From Bacteroides intestinalis DSM 17393 (GTDB lineage: Bacteria; Bacteroidota; Bacteroidia; Bacteroidales; Bacteroidaceae), in the NCBI RefSeq assembly GCF_000172175.1, contig NZ_ABJL02000008.1, positions 1,178,001 to 1,242,000 of the forward strand: DNA of 64,000 nucleotides, written 5' to 3'. The position numbers were made by a program, and so were the translations under genes. Position 1 is the first letter of the stretch; every line of letters starts with the position of its first letter. A model generated the notes under the pieces. That model had not been told where the DNA came from, made no database searches, and worked only from the letters and a program-made list of their open reading frames with translations. Below are positions 9,415-18,108 of the stretch, piece by piece.

Positions 9415-10554
9415 TTATTTCGTCAACAACTCCGTAGCGCACCATAACAATGGAGCATGAGCGTGCAGGTCACCGGTGATTTGTTTGCGGTTCATGTAAT
9501 GGTTCTTGTCATTCTTGATATTGGTTCCCTCGCATACGTTTGTTACCTCGTCTTCATCATTGATATATGAAACCAATGCCAACCATCCTTTTGTTGCGAC
9601 AGGAGCATAGGTTTTCTTATCGAGCCAACCGTGTTTCACACCCACCAGCATGGCATAGGTGAACATTGCCGTGCCGGAAGTCTCTTTATACGAAGCGGGT
9701 TCATCGATCAACTGGTGCCACATTCCATCGGGGTCCTGATTTTCGAGTAAGGTAGCCATCATCTTTTTATAGGCTTCCATAATAACCGGGCGGTTCGGAT
9801 TATCCTTCGGAAGTACGGAAAGCAAACGGGACATTCCGGCAGCCATCCAACCATTGCCACGTGCCCAGAAGAAAGGGGCTGTGGGAGCGTGATAGAAAAG
9901 GCCGTTCGGTCGTTGTATCTTCTCCAGGTACATCGCCATTTCAGCAGCGGCGCGGTCTATATACTTCCGGTCACCCGTAGCCAGATAAGCTTGCGACTGT
10001 ATGGTGGTTATCATAAACATGTCGTCAATCCATACGCGGGTTTGCCAGGAATAGCCCTGCCCGGCATACGCTTTCTCCTCCGGCTTGGCATCGACAGGAA
10101 CTTCCCATTGGGTATCAGCATACTTCATTCCAAGGTCGAAGTACTTCCGGTCGCCCAACTTCTGCATATAGATTTCAAGGGGGACAGCACCCACCACGTT
10201 ATAGTCTACGTGCACCATGCGGGGAAGCATATTCTTTTCTGTAGTAAACAAGGGTTCGAAGCGTTCCTTCAGCCGTTGCTGCATATCTTTATTCTTCACG
10301 GCTTTGCTGAACCATAAAGCACCCAACCAAGTGCAGGCATCAGGATAAGTCACATAATTGGGAGCCTTTTCCGCCCGCGGATTTCCAAAGCGGGTATGAG
10401 GGGTGATCAGGAACTTGTTGACAATGCGCGTACCTATCACTTTCGGATCGGCATCTTTCATGCGTTTCTTCAAATCAGCATCTTGAGCATTCATTGTTCC
10501 ACACCAGCCTGTAAAGGCGGCAAATAGGATAAGTAAAATCTTGTGCGTCTTCAT
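9415..10554 (-). CDS. GH105 unsaturated rhamnogalacturonyl/uronyl hydrolase
   Basis: A 379-residue secreted (alpha/alpha)6-barrel enzyme (signal peptide ending GTMNAQ) of the Glyco_hydro_88 superfamily. Likely catalytic aspartates are D117 (HVDYNVVGA) and D177 (RVWIDDMFM); ARGNGWMAAGM is the usual substrate-binding motif. GH105 removes delta-4,5-unsaturated galacturonate or glucuronate from short oligosaccharides made by lyases. It is the first gene of the unit with HTCS copy 1, downstream of five regularly spaced palindromes. Together with GH88 in the next unit, it indicates that the left part of the window handles lyase products. Which uronate it prefers cannot be told. Confidence 0.9.
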   Translation of the reverse strand: MKTHKILLILFAAFTGWCGTMNAQDADLKKRMKDADPKVIGTRIVNKFLITPHTRFGNPRAEKAPNYVTYPDACTWLGALWFSKAVKNKDMQQRLKERFEPLFTTEKNMLPRMVHVDYNVVGAVPLEIYMQKLGDRKYFDLGMKYADTQWEVPVDAKPEEKAYAGQGYSWQTRVWIDDMFMITTIQSQAYLATGDRKYIDRAAAEMAMYLEKIQRPNGLFYHAPTAPFFWARGNGWMAAGMSRLLSVLPKDNPNRPVIMEAYKKMMATLLENQDPDGMWHQLIDEPASYKETSGTAMFTYAMLVGVKHGWLDKKTYAPVATKGWLALVSYINDEDEVTNVCEGTNIKNDKNHYMNRKQITGDLHAHAPLLWCATELLTK

Positions 10555-10587
10555 TCCATAGTATTGTTAGCAGATTAATAACTATGG

Positions 10588-10595
10588 CAAAATTA
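10588..10595 (-). promoter_or_regulatory. Candidate -7 box of GH105-HTCS unit
   Basis: On the minus strand the sequence reads TAATTTTG, matching the Bacteroides -7 consensus TAnnTTTG, 34 bp before the GH105 ATG. No TTTG -33 box is visible at the usual spacing, which would fit a promoter that needs an activator. Confidence 0.5.
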
Positions 10596-10738
10596 GGGAA
10601 TTTGGGTCTGAAGGGTTTGAAAGATCGTTCCAAATGCTTGAACTATTCGCTCAAAATAGCGTATATATGCCTCTCAGATAGGATAGTTCAGCGATAGAAT
10701 TAGAGATTGACAGACAGATTCACCACAATCATCAAATT

Positions 10739-10840
10739 CTCGCTTTATTGAGATCAAATACTCACCGTAGCGAGAGTTTTTTCTCATCGTATTGAGTATT
10801 CTTTCTCATCGCATTGAGCAAATATTCTCAAAGGGGTGAG
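10739..10840. promoter_or_regulatory. Five 14-bp palindromes at exact 22-bp spacing (operator-like array)
   Basis: Five copies of CTC(A/G)-N6-(T/C)GAG begin at 10739, 10761, 10783, 10805 and 10827, so the period is exactly 22 bp, two helical turns. The copies are CTCGCTTTATTGAG, CTCACCGTAGCGAG, CTCATCGTATTGAG, CTCATCGCATTGAG and CTCAAAGGGGTGAG. Half-sites (CTCA) recur at 10673, three periods away, and about 10650. The array fills the 299-bp gap between the ResB-CcsA and GH105 genes and lies upstream of GH105-HTCS. Binding by one of the HTCS AraC domains is an inference from position and symmetry. Confidence 0.7.
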
Positions 10841-10854
10841 AAAGAATAAGAAAC

Positions 10855-13254
10855 TTACTGCCTACGCTGACTATACCCTGCATAAATCATCAGCGCAAAA
10901 ACGCAGGCATACGTAATGAACACGGCAGTCAGCTCCGGCGGCGTATCACCTCCGCCATACGAATGAAGGCCGGATAGGTAGTAGTTCACACCGAAGTAAG
11001 TCATCAGTACCGAAGCAAGGCCCAATACGGACATGACACTGAATGCATAATCCGAACGGAGAACGGGAAGAAAGCGTGCATGCAGGATAAAAGCATAAAC
11101 CACCATCGTAATCAATGCCCAAGTCTCTTTAGGATCCCAGCCCCAATAACGCCCCCACGACTCATTTGCCCAAACAGCACCGAGAAAGATACCTGCCGTC
11201 AGCAGATAAAGCCCTATGTGCAGGGACATTTCATTGATGATGCGGAGTTCACGGATATGGGGCTGCAACAAGGCTACTTTCGACGGATTGCCGGCACTCA
11301 TGAATGCAAGAGTAAGCAGTCCGAGCAGAAAACTGATACCGAAGAAGCCATAACTTGCCGTAATTACAGCCACATGTATCATCAGCCAATAAGACTTCAA
11401 CACCGGAACCAGAGGAGTGATTTCGGGGTCCATGAAGTTCAGGTTGGCAACAAACAGGATGATACCTGCAAAGAAAGCTGCCAAAGCCAACGTCATGGAG
11501 GAACGCTTGATAAACAAAAGTCCCGCCAACGCTGTAGCCCAGGCAACATATATCATGGATTCATAAGCATTGGCCCAAGGGGCACGCCCGGATATGTACC
11601 AACGAATACCGATGCCGGAAGTATGCAACAAGAAGATCAGCACAACCAGCGCCACCAAGGGAATGATAACGGTCTTAACCCAGCGTCTGGGTTTCAGCAA
11701 CTGCCCTACCACGAATATCAACAGTAACAGTCCGACCGCTATATACCCCATAGCCGACCAGAAGAACAACCGTGCCTTATTATAAAACAATTCCCACGAC
11801 ACTTGCTTCTCTGTCAGCAGAGGTGTGTCGCTCTGCTTCTGTTGATACACGTTCATCATGGAAAGCACCTCTCCCGCACTCTCCCATGTACCGATGCGCA
11901 AGGCATCAAAGGCTTCTCCCAGATACCACGGCATGATTTTCGATACGAACAGAGAGTCTTTCCCGGAATACATGCTTAAATCATCTCCCGGAGAATACCA
12001 TTTACCACTTGTATCTCCCGGCAACGGGAACAGTGCAAACATCTTTCCTTGTTGCAGGGAATACAGGATATTAATCTTTTCGTCCAGTTTCAACAGGTCC
12101 TTTTCAAGCCGCGAACGTTCGGCTGCCGGACGGGAATATGCCTTGTCTACGGCATCGGAAATCAGATAGCTGCCATCTTCACTGAATACATCAAAGAAAC
12201 GGATATATTTACCTTCGGGCAGAGAATAAGCTTGCGGCAATTCTTTATTAGTCTGGCGGATAAAAGGAATATTTCCCCAGTAAGACGGATTCATAAGAAA
12301 ACCGATAATGACCTGTTCGGAACTAAGTCCTTCAAAAGTATCGCTACGGTAGATCTTGCGCAAGAGTTTGTCCGTATAAGTATCTACAGGTTCAATACGG
12401 CCTGTAGGACATTGTATCTGCATTCGTCCCCATTGTTCAGCCTGTTCCGCAGGGATGGTGTTCTTCAGCAGATGTTCCGTTTCAGCCTTTTGCGCAAAGG
12501 AAAGGGTGGGAAGAAAAGCCAGTAGCAAAAGAGGAGTCACCTGTTTCAATTGTTTTGCCAGTTGGCGGAAACGGGACTTTTTATCTGCCAAGGTCAGTAA
12601 CATACCGGCAAGCAGCAACAGATATCCGGCATACGTAATACCCGTTCCTGCCGTATCATTGTTGACGGTCAGGATGGTACCCTGCTCATCAGCATCATAG
12701 GAGGACTGGTAGAGCCGGTATCCCTGCTCGTAAATCACCTTATTCATGTAGATGTGTTCGCTCCGTTCTCCCTCTTCCGTATGAATGGTCAGGAAACTCT
12801 CGAAAGAAGAAGGGCTGTGAGAACCGGGATAACGAACTAACTTAAAGTCATCCAGGCGGATGGAAAAAGGCAACGGACGTTGGTCTTCCGTCGTACACAT
12901 TTGGGACACGGTTTCTCCTTCCCTGATATGCACAATGCCCTCAAAACCGAACATATTGGTTACCAATGCTCCCAGTAGGATTACAATGAAGGAGATATGC
13001 AACAGTAAGACTCCATATTTGCGCTGGCTCCACAAACGTGCTTGCCAGGCAGTAGCGCAGAAATTGAGAATCAAAAGAAATTGCAGAAGATAGAAAAGCG
13101 GATTGTTATAGATTATTTCCCTTGCCATCGCCGTCCCTTGCGCCTTCTCGACAAAAGTTGCGGCAGCCAGCAGAATCACATAATGCACCAGCAATATCAA
13201 TGTTATCTTCCACGAAGTGAACATCGCTTTCAGGGAGGAGCTTACTTTTTTCAT
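10855..13254 (-). CDS. Fused ResB-CcsA cytochrome c assembly protein
   Basis: A polytopic membrane protein of 799 residues from the ATG at 13254 (the frame can start 8 codons earlier, overlapping the upstream gene). The N-terminal half is ResB-like, with membrane segments at about 20-40, 55-75 and 85-105 and then a periplasmic domain. The C-terminal half is a CcsA/CcmF-type heme handler with many helices and the WWD-type motif WGWDPKETWA near residue 705. System II proteins of this kind export heme and attach it to CXXCH motifs. Two proteins with CXXCH pairs are encoded just upstream in the same orientation, which suggests a dedicated maturation factor. It follows the DAHP synthase-like gene by 7 bp. 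Confidence 0.9.
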   Translation of the reverse strand: MKKVSSSLKAMFTSWKITLILLVHYVILLAAATFVEKAQGTAMAREIIYNNPLFYLLQFLLILNFCATAWQARLWSQRKYGVLLLHISFIVILLGALVTNMFGFEGIVHIREGETVSQMCTTEDQRPLPFSIRLDDFKLVRYPGSHSPSSFESFLTIHTEEGERSEHIYMNKVIYEQGYRLYQSSYDADEQGTILTVNNDTAGTGITYAGYLLLLAGMLLTLADKKSRFRQLAKQLKQVTPLLLLAFLPTLSFAQKAETEHLLKNTIPAEQAEQWGRMQIQCPTGRIEPVDTYTDKLLRKIYRSDTFEGLSSEQVIIGFLMNPSYWGNIPFIRQTNKELPQAYSLPEGKYIRFFDVFSEDGSYLISDAVDKAYSRPAAERSRLEKDLLKLDEKINILYSLQQGKMFALFPLPGDTSGKWYSPGDDLSMYSGKDSLFVSKIMPWYLGEAFDALRIGTWESAGEVLSMMNVYQQKQSDTPLLTEKQVSWELFYNKARLFFWSAMGYIAVGLLLLIFVVGQLLKPRRWVKTVIIPLVALVVLIFLLHTSGIGIRWYISGRAPWANAYESMIYVAWATALAGLLFIKRSSMTLALAAFFAGIILFVANLNFMDPEITPLVPVLKSYWLMIHVAVITASYGFFGISFLLGLLTLAFMSAGNPSKVALLQPHIRELRIINEMSLHIGLYLLTAGIFLGAVWANESWGRYWGWDPKETWALITMVVYAFILHARFLPVLRSDYAFSVMSVLGLASVLMTYFGVNYYLSGLHSYGGGDTPPELTAVFITYACVFALMIYAGYSQRRQ

Positions 13255-13261
13255 GTGTGTA

Positions 13262-14005
13262 TCATTCAATTGAAACATTCAACATAGCCAACAATTCTGC
13301 AAGTGCCGGTGGCGTCAGTTGCTGGGCAGCATCAGAAAGAGCTTTCTGCGGACAGCAATGCGACTCGATAAACAGACCGTCGGCGTGCAAAGATATGGCT
13401 TTCTTGCAAATAGCCGCCAATAATTCACGTTTTCCTCCGATATGGCTCGGATCACAGTAGAAAGGCAATTCAGGAAAATGAGTATGAAAACGTTCCGCCA
13501 ACTCCCAAAGGGGGGCATTGCGGTAAGGAGAACTATCTACCGTGCAGAAGCCACGATGAATGATGCGGATGTCTTTCAGTCCGGCCTGTTGAAGGCGTTC
13601 TACCGCACCAATCCATAAGTCTACGTCGGGACATACAGGATTCTTCACCCATACCGGCATATCGCACCCGCGCAGGGATTCTGCCAGTTCGTGCATCATA
13701 AAAGGGTTGACCGTAGTACGTGCACCAATCCAGATCATATCCAGACCGGCTTTCCGTACAGCTTCCACGTGGCAGGGAAGTGCCACCTCAGTCATAACCC
13801 GAAGTCCCAGTTTCTGTTGTATCTCTCGCATCCAGTCCAGTCCTTCTTCGCCAACTCCCTCAAATGTTCCACAGCGCGAACGGGGCTTCCACAAGCCGGC
13901 ACGTAAAGTGCCAACGCCTATCTCTTTCAGTCCTCTTGCTGTATCCAACATCTGTGTACGACTTTCCGCACTACACGGACCGGCCACTAAACTTATAGTT
14001 TTCAT
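13262..14005 (-). CDS. DAHP synthase-like protein without chorismate mutase domain
   Basis: A 247-residue TIM-barrel protein of the type I-beta 3-deoxy-7-phosphoheptulonate synthase family: AGPCSAES near the N-terminus, WKPRSR, WIGARTTVNPF, VKNPVCPD, IHRGF and CDPSHIGGKREL. The family joins phosphoenolpyruvate and erythrose 4-phosphate in the first shikimate step. The usual Bacteroides enzyme carries a C-terminal chorismate mutase domain (about 350 residues); here the chain stops at the end of the barrel. I choose the ATG at 14005 because GGAG sits at good distance before it; another ATG at 14020 is possible. It starts about 25 bp after a strong terminator and is followed at once by the cytochrome assembly gene. 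Related KDO8P-type activities are less likely given the motifs. Confidence 0.8.
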   Translation of the reverse strand: MKTISLVAGPCSAESRTQMLDTARGLKEIGVGTLRAGLWKPRSRCGTFEGVGEEGLDWMREIQQKLGLRVMTEVALPCHVEAVRKAGLDMIWIGARTTVNPFMMHELAESLRGCDMPVWVKNPVCPDVDLWIGAVERLQQAGLKDIRIIHRGFCTVDSSPYRNAPLWELAERFHTHFPELPFYCDPSHIGGKRELLAAICKKAISLHADGLFIESHCCPQKALSDAAQQLTPPALAELLAMLNVSIE

Positions 14006-14030
14006 ATTTCCATTCTCCATATCAATTCAT

Positions 14031-14077
14031 AAAAAAACCGGCGCAATCTCTCCTGTCAAGAGTTCAGGCGCCGGTTT
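14031..14077 (-). terminator. Strong terminator between the HzsA-like gene and the DAHP synthase-like gene
   Basis: AAACCGGCGC (14035-14044) pairs perfectly with GCGCCGGTTT (14068-14077) around a 23-nt loop, with seven T residues next to it on the minus strand. It lies just after the stop of the 1330-residue gene. The next gene starts only about 25 bp beyond, leaving little room for its own promoter, so partial read-through is likely. Confidence 0.8.
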
Positions 14078-14090
14078 ATTCAATCACATA

Positions 14091-17000
14091 TTAATCTTCG
14101 ATAATCACACGGAAGCCTACATTATACACTTTCTGCCAAGGCAAATACGATCTGCGGTAATATGTGGTGGACGCTTTCGGATGATCATTCCATGATCCGC
14201 CTCTAACCACTTTCTCCGTACCCATTCCTTGCGTCTTTTCATTGTAAGGATAAGGCAGATAATCAGAGGATGTCCATTCGGCAACATTACCCTGCATATC
14301 ATAGAGTCCCCACGCGTTAGCCTGGTATCCGCCGCCTTTCACCATCAGCATATTGCCGTCATCCACACCATTCTCCTTGGGTTGATAAGTGTAGTACTTA
14401 TACCAAGGGTCAGTCTCCCGCATCGGCATCGGATTCACTCCTCTTACCGCCATCTGATTCAGATGCTTGTCGGCCAGATTCTCAAACTTACCAAAGTCTG
14501 TGTTTAAAGAACCATACCAAAACTCACCGTCGCTACCTGCACGACAAGCCCACTCCCACTGAACCTCGGTAGGCAGAGTGACGATCTTACCTGTCTTTTC
14601 ACTCAGTTTCTTACAGAATGCCATTGCTTCTTCCCAGCTCACACGGATGGCAGGCTGTTCAGGATTATTGGCAGGATAGCCCTCGTGTACATGATCTTTC
14701 CACAACTGGCGGATGAAGCGGCTGTCATGTTCCGGGAAGATTGTGCGGAACTGTTCATTGCTGACTTCAATCTCACCCATCCAGAATCCTTTCTTCACAA
14801 CCTGCTTATGAGCAGGAGAATAATCGGAATGGCCTCTGTTGCTACCCATCACAAATGAACCGGCAGGAATGCGGACAAAATTCATCTTTACTCCCGGAGC
14901 CAATTCAATGCTCATCTTCGTTTCTCCTTCTTTGGCAAGCATAGCCTGGGCAGCAGTTTTATCAAACGGCCAGCCTTTGACTTTTACATCCTTGTCTTTA
15001 TACTCCTTCTTTTCCGGTTTCACTGGAGCCGGTTTCTCTTGTCCTTCCAGGTATTTGGCATACGAACGGATCTCTGACTGCCAGTCTACACCGGAGCGGG
15101 CATATTTCTCCGTCAATTCCGTACGGCGACTGATTTGCTCTACTCCCTTAAATTCATTGGCCTTGAACTTGCCATGATAAGGAGCATTGAAATCAATCCA
15201 GTTGTACAGAGCCTGCCATTCCTTGTCGGTCAGTTCCACTCCATGATGTCCCGTCTTCAATATCTTGATCAACGGACTCACGGAAGCATGATACTCATAC
15301 GGATCGAGCACTTCAATCTCCGCTTCGGGACCTTGACGATATACATAAGGATGCAGATTCAGGTAACTGACTCCAAAACCAGAGAACTTATCTATCTTTC
15401 CACCTGTAAAGTCAGCCAGTTTATTAGAACCATCGTGGCAGGCAATACAAGCACGATCCAGCACCGGCTGTACTTCCAGATCAAAAGTGAAAGAACGTAC
15501 GCCACCTTCCGGCTTCGTAATCTCGTGAGGTGCCATAGCCGAAGCTTTCACACGTTTCGGTATAGGCAATTGATTCTGGTCTTCGTGGCAACCTACACAA
15601 GAAACAGTTTCTCCCGGCATACCAGTCAACCAACTACGCATCCACTGAATGGCACGTCCTTCCGAATCCAACGGCTGCAATGAGATAGGTGTATTGGCAG
15701 GAATCTTAAATATCGCAGAACCGTCTTCTTCTACAGGAACGGTACCCAGCAAGCGCTTGATATCCCAACCACTCTGAACACCCTGCGCCCAATGGTCGGA
15801 CGGAGTTTTGTTATAAGCATATTCATAAGCAAGCACACGGAATGCTTTTACTGTACCACGAGGCACACCTTCCAGACCTTCACCTTCGTATATATCCTGA
15901 ATGAATACGGTAGCCTCCTTACTGGCCAGATTAATCTTTTCAGGAATCACCGGAGGTACCGGACGTTGCACTACAGGAGTCGGACAAATAAGGCCTTCAC
16001 CTTCAAATTCGGCAATCAGCGTGAGGTTATCGTATATGTCGATCAGATAGACTCCCCACAGGGCGCTTTCATTCAGCTTAGCAGTAACTAGGAAATATTT
16101 ATCCGTCAATGGATAAGGCTTGATAAACTGAGGCCAAACGCCATCCACCAATCGGTCTTTTACAATCGGTTCTATCTTACGGTCGCGGAAAGGCAATTCC
16201 TGCAACATACCTTTCTCTGACTTACGGCTCTTTGAAGGATCAAACAACATCAAACGGCCGGAACGTGTCACACCATGGTGACCGGAAATCACACCGATAA
16301 ACTGTGACGAACTACCGGGCAGCGGTTTGGCATCGAACGTACTGTTCGGGAAGTAAGAACCACTACCATACAAAGACTTCTGTTCCGTTCCGTCCGGATT
16401 CATGTGCATTACGAAGCGGGAAAAATAGTGGGTCAAATCCGTATATTCCCAACGTGTGTACATGATACGGCCATTATTCATAACCGTTGGCGCCCAGTTG
16501 GCATCCTGGTCAAAGGTCAGACGACGCAAAGAACCATCTTTCGGATCATACAAGCACATATTACCTACTTCGTCATTACCATTCACGCAAGGTACACCGT
16601 TATAACCGATATTGGATACAGCGATAAGCTTACCGGAAGGCAAATAAGTAGCATCAAAGAATTCCAAATCCTTTTCCGGAGTCTCTATGAGTTTCTTCAA
16701 ACCGGTACCATCCAATTTCACTTCAAATACTTGCCAGCGACGGTCGGTATCTACCATAGAGAACATCAAACGGTCAGCATCCCAATGTAATTTCAAATCA
16801 GGCACAGAGGAACCGTTGGTAGGTTTAAAGATAGTACGGGTCTTAACATCTCCACGCAAGTTGGATAACTCCGCAATCTCAGCATTAAAGCCACCTCGTG
16901 AAGCGGAAGTCTGATTGGACCAGTTGTTATTCTGAGTACCCAGGGCACGCGGATTCACCTGACGGGCAGAAGTACCTATCTTATAACGGCCGACAATGAT

Positions 17001-18083
17001 CTTATCCATATCCAGCGCTGTATTTGCCAGCAGGATATCACGCTTCAATTGCAAAGCTTTGTTGGCAGCTTCCAAGGCAGAAGCCTCATTTTTATAAATA
17101 CCGGAGAAACCTTTTCCGGTCAGTAACTTCAGTTCGGCAAGCTTGGCCTGGTTCGTATTCTTATCATAACCGGCATCTTTTACCATGTCATTATAAGCCT
17201 CTTCAATGGCACGCATATTCAACCAACACAGAGATTCCTGCAACTGATATACTTTCATAGCCTCCTGTGCCAGATTCAAATAGCCGATAACCTGATCGTC
17301 CAAGGTTGGTTTAGAAGCAATCTGTACAACCTGGGCAGTGAAATAAGATTTATCATTCAACAGATTAATAACTTCCGTTGCTATATGTTTTTCGATACCG
17401 GCATCATAGGTCGTAACCAACGCTTTCATATCGCTTCCACCGAATGGCAGAAACAAAGTAGCCTCAGTCGGATATTTGGCAACGAGATCCGAAGCAGCTC
17501 CGGCACCAGTAATCCCTTGGAGACGGAAAATCACCGTCCCCGCAGAAGAGCGGTTCTCCAATCCGGTCTCCGCCTCAAAGCGGGTATATTTCTTATCCAG
17601 AGGAACCACGATTTGCGCATTGGCATTTGCCATGATCGTGCGTTTGTAGGTTTTGCCTTTCATGACTACATCCTGTCCCTTGGCATTCTCATTAAAACGC
17701 AGATTGCCGCTACCTGTTTTCTTGAAAGTACTTCTCAAGTCGTTCAGCCAAACCGAAGAGCCATCTGCCGCTACTAATTTAGCATTTGCCCATACAGCCT
17801 GATCATCTCCTGTACCATCTACAGTACCCCAGGTATAAAGCACCATTTCATCCAGTCCGGTTATATCCGCCGAGAAAGGCACTGCCACCTCTTTTGCCTT
17901 AATTACCTTCGATGCAACCGGCAAACAGGTCTTTTGCATTTCCGCATGGGCCTGATTCTTAGCCGCAGCAATGCTTTCCGCCCACGTAGCAGGCGCTTTC
18001 ACCTTCGCACTCGCCCTTCGCTGTGCCATAGTGGGAAGCGACAGGGCAATGCATACAGACATTACTAATAATTTCTTATTCAT
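14091..18083 (-). CDS. HzsA-like c-type cytochrome with NPCBM-like and C-terminal SUMF1 domains
   Basis: A 1330-residue exported protein (signal peptide ending PTMAQ). Order: NPCBM-like carbohydrate-binding module (about 60-215), helical linker, a beta-propeller/HzsA middle region with the typical PPVIP...VPRGTVKAFRV stretch (about 370-790), two heme c sites (CVGCH 829-833 and CIACH 879-883), and a SUMF1/formylglycine-generating-enzyme-like domain (about 1065-1330; IPAGSFVMGSN, LPTEVQWEWACRAG, VVRGGSW). The SUMF1 domain lacks the C-terminal cysteines of active formylglycine enzymes, so it is probably structural or a lectin-like fold. Related proteins are known mainly from Planctomycetes and environmental Bacteroidota. 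The role is unknown; the context suggests a periplasmic or surface redox protein served by the nearby ResB-CcsA. Confidence 0.8.
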   Translation of the reverse strand: MNKKLLVMSVCIALSLPTMAQRRASAKVKAPATWAESIAAAKNQAHAEMQKTCLPVASKVIKAKEVAVPFSADITGLDEMVLYTWGTVDGTGDDQAVWANAKLVAADGSSVWLNDLRSTFKKTGSGNLRFNENAKGQDVVMKGKTYKRTIMANANAQIVVPLDKKYTRFEAETGLENRSSAGTVIFRLQGITGAGAASDLVAKYPTEATLFLPFGGSDMKALVTTYDAGIEKHIATEVINLLNDKSYFTAQVVQIASKPTLDDQVIGYLNLAQEAMKVYQLQESLCWLNMRAIEEAYNDMVKDAGYDKNTNQAKLAELKLLTGKGFSGIYKNEASALEAANKALQLKRDILLANTALDMDKIIVGRYKIGTSARQVNPRALGTQNNNWSNQTSASRGGFNAEIAELSNLRGDVKTRTIFKPTNGSSVPDLKLHWDADRLMFSMVDTDRRWQVFEVKLDGTGLKKLIETPEKDLEFFDATYLPSGKLIAVSNIGYNGVPCVNGNDEVGNMCLYDPKDGSLRRLTFDQDANWAPTVMNNGRIMYTRWEYTDLTHYFSRFVMHMNPDGTEQKSLYGSGSYFPNSTFDAKPLPGSSSQFIGVISGHHGVTRSGRLMLFDPSKSRKSEKGMLQELPFRDRKIEPIVKDRLVDGVWPQFIKPYPLTDKYFLVTAKLNESALWGVYLIDIYDNLTLIAEFEGEGLICPTPVVQRPVPPVIPEKINLASKEATVFIQDIYEGEGLEGVPRGTVKAFRVLAYEYAYNKTPSDHWAQGVQSGWDIKRLLGTVPVEEDGSAIFKIPANTPISLQPLDSEGRAIQWMRSWLTGMPGETVSCVGCHEDQNQLPIPKRVKASAMAPHEITKPEGGVRSFTFDLEVQPVLDRACIACHDGSNKLADFTGGKIDKFSGFGVSYLNLHPYVYRQGPEAEIEVLDPYEYHASVSPLIKILKTGHHGVELTDKEWQALYNWIDFNAPYHGKFKANEFKGVEQISRRTELTEKYARSGVDWQSEIRSYAKYLEGQEKPAPVKPEKKEYKDKDVKVKGWPFDKTAAQAMLAKEGETKMSIELAPGVKMNFVRIPAGSFVMGSNRGHSDYSPAHKQVVKKGFWMGEIEVSNEQFRTIFPEHDSRFIRQLWKDHVHEGYPANNPEQPAIRVSWEEAMAFCKKLSEKTGKIVTLPTEVQWEWACRAGSDGEFWYGSLNTDFGKFENLADKHLNQMAVRGVNPMPMRETDPWYKYYTYQPKENGVDDGNMLMVKGGGYQANAWGLYDMQGNVAEWTSSDYLPYPYNEKTQGMGTEKVVRGGSWNDHPKASTTYYRRSYLPWQKVYNVGFRVIIED

Positions 18084-18108
18084 AATACTTTGTTCTAAAG
18101 TTAATCTC

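Noticed and set aside
10739..10840. CRISPR or satellite explanation for the 22-bp repeats
   Set aside because: Units are 14-bp dyads with 8-bp gaps, far too short for repeat-spacer arrays, there is no cas gene, and the site is in a promoter region.
14091..14890. SUMF1 domain as active formylglycine-generating (sulfatase-activating) enzyme
   Set aside because: The C-terminal part after RGGSW has no cysteine pair, and no sulfatase gene occurs in the window.
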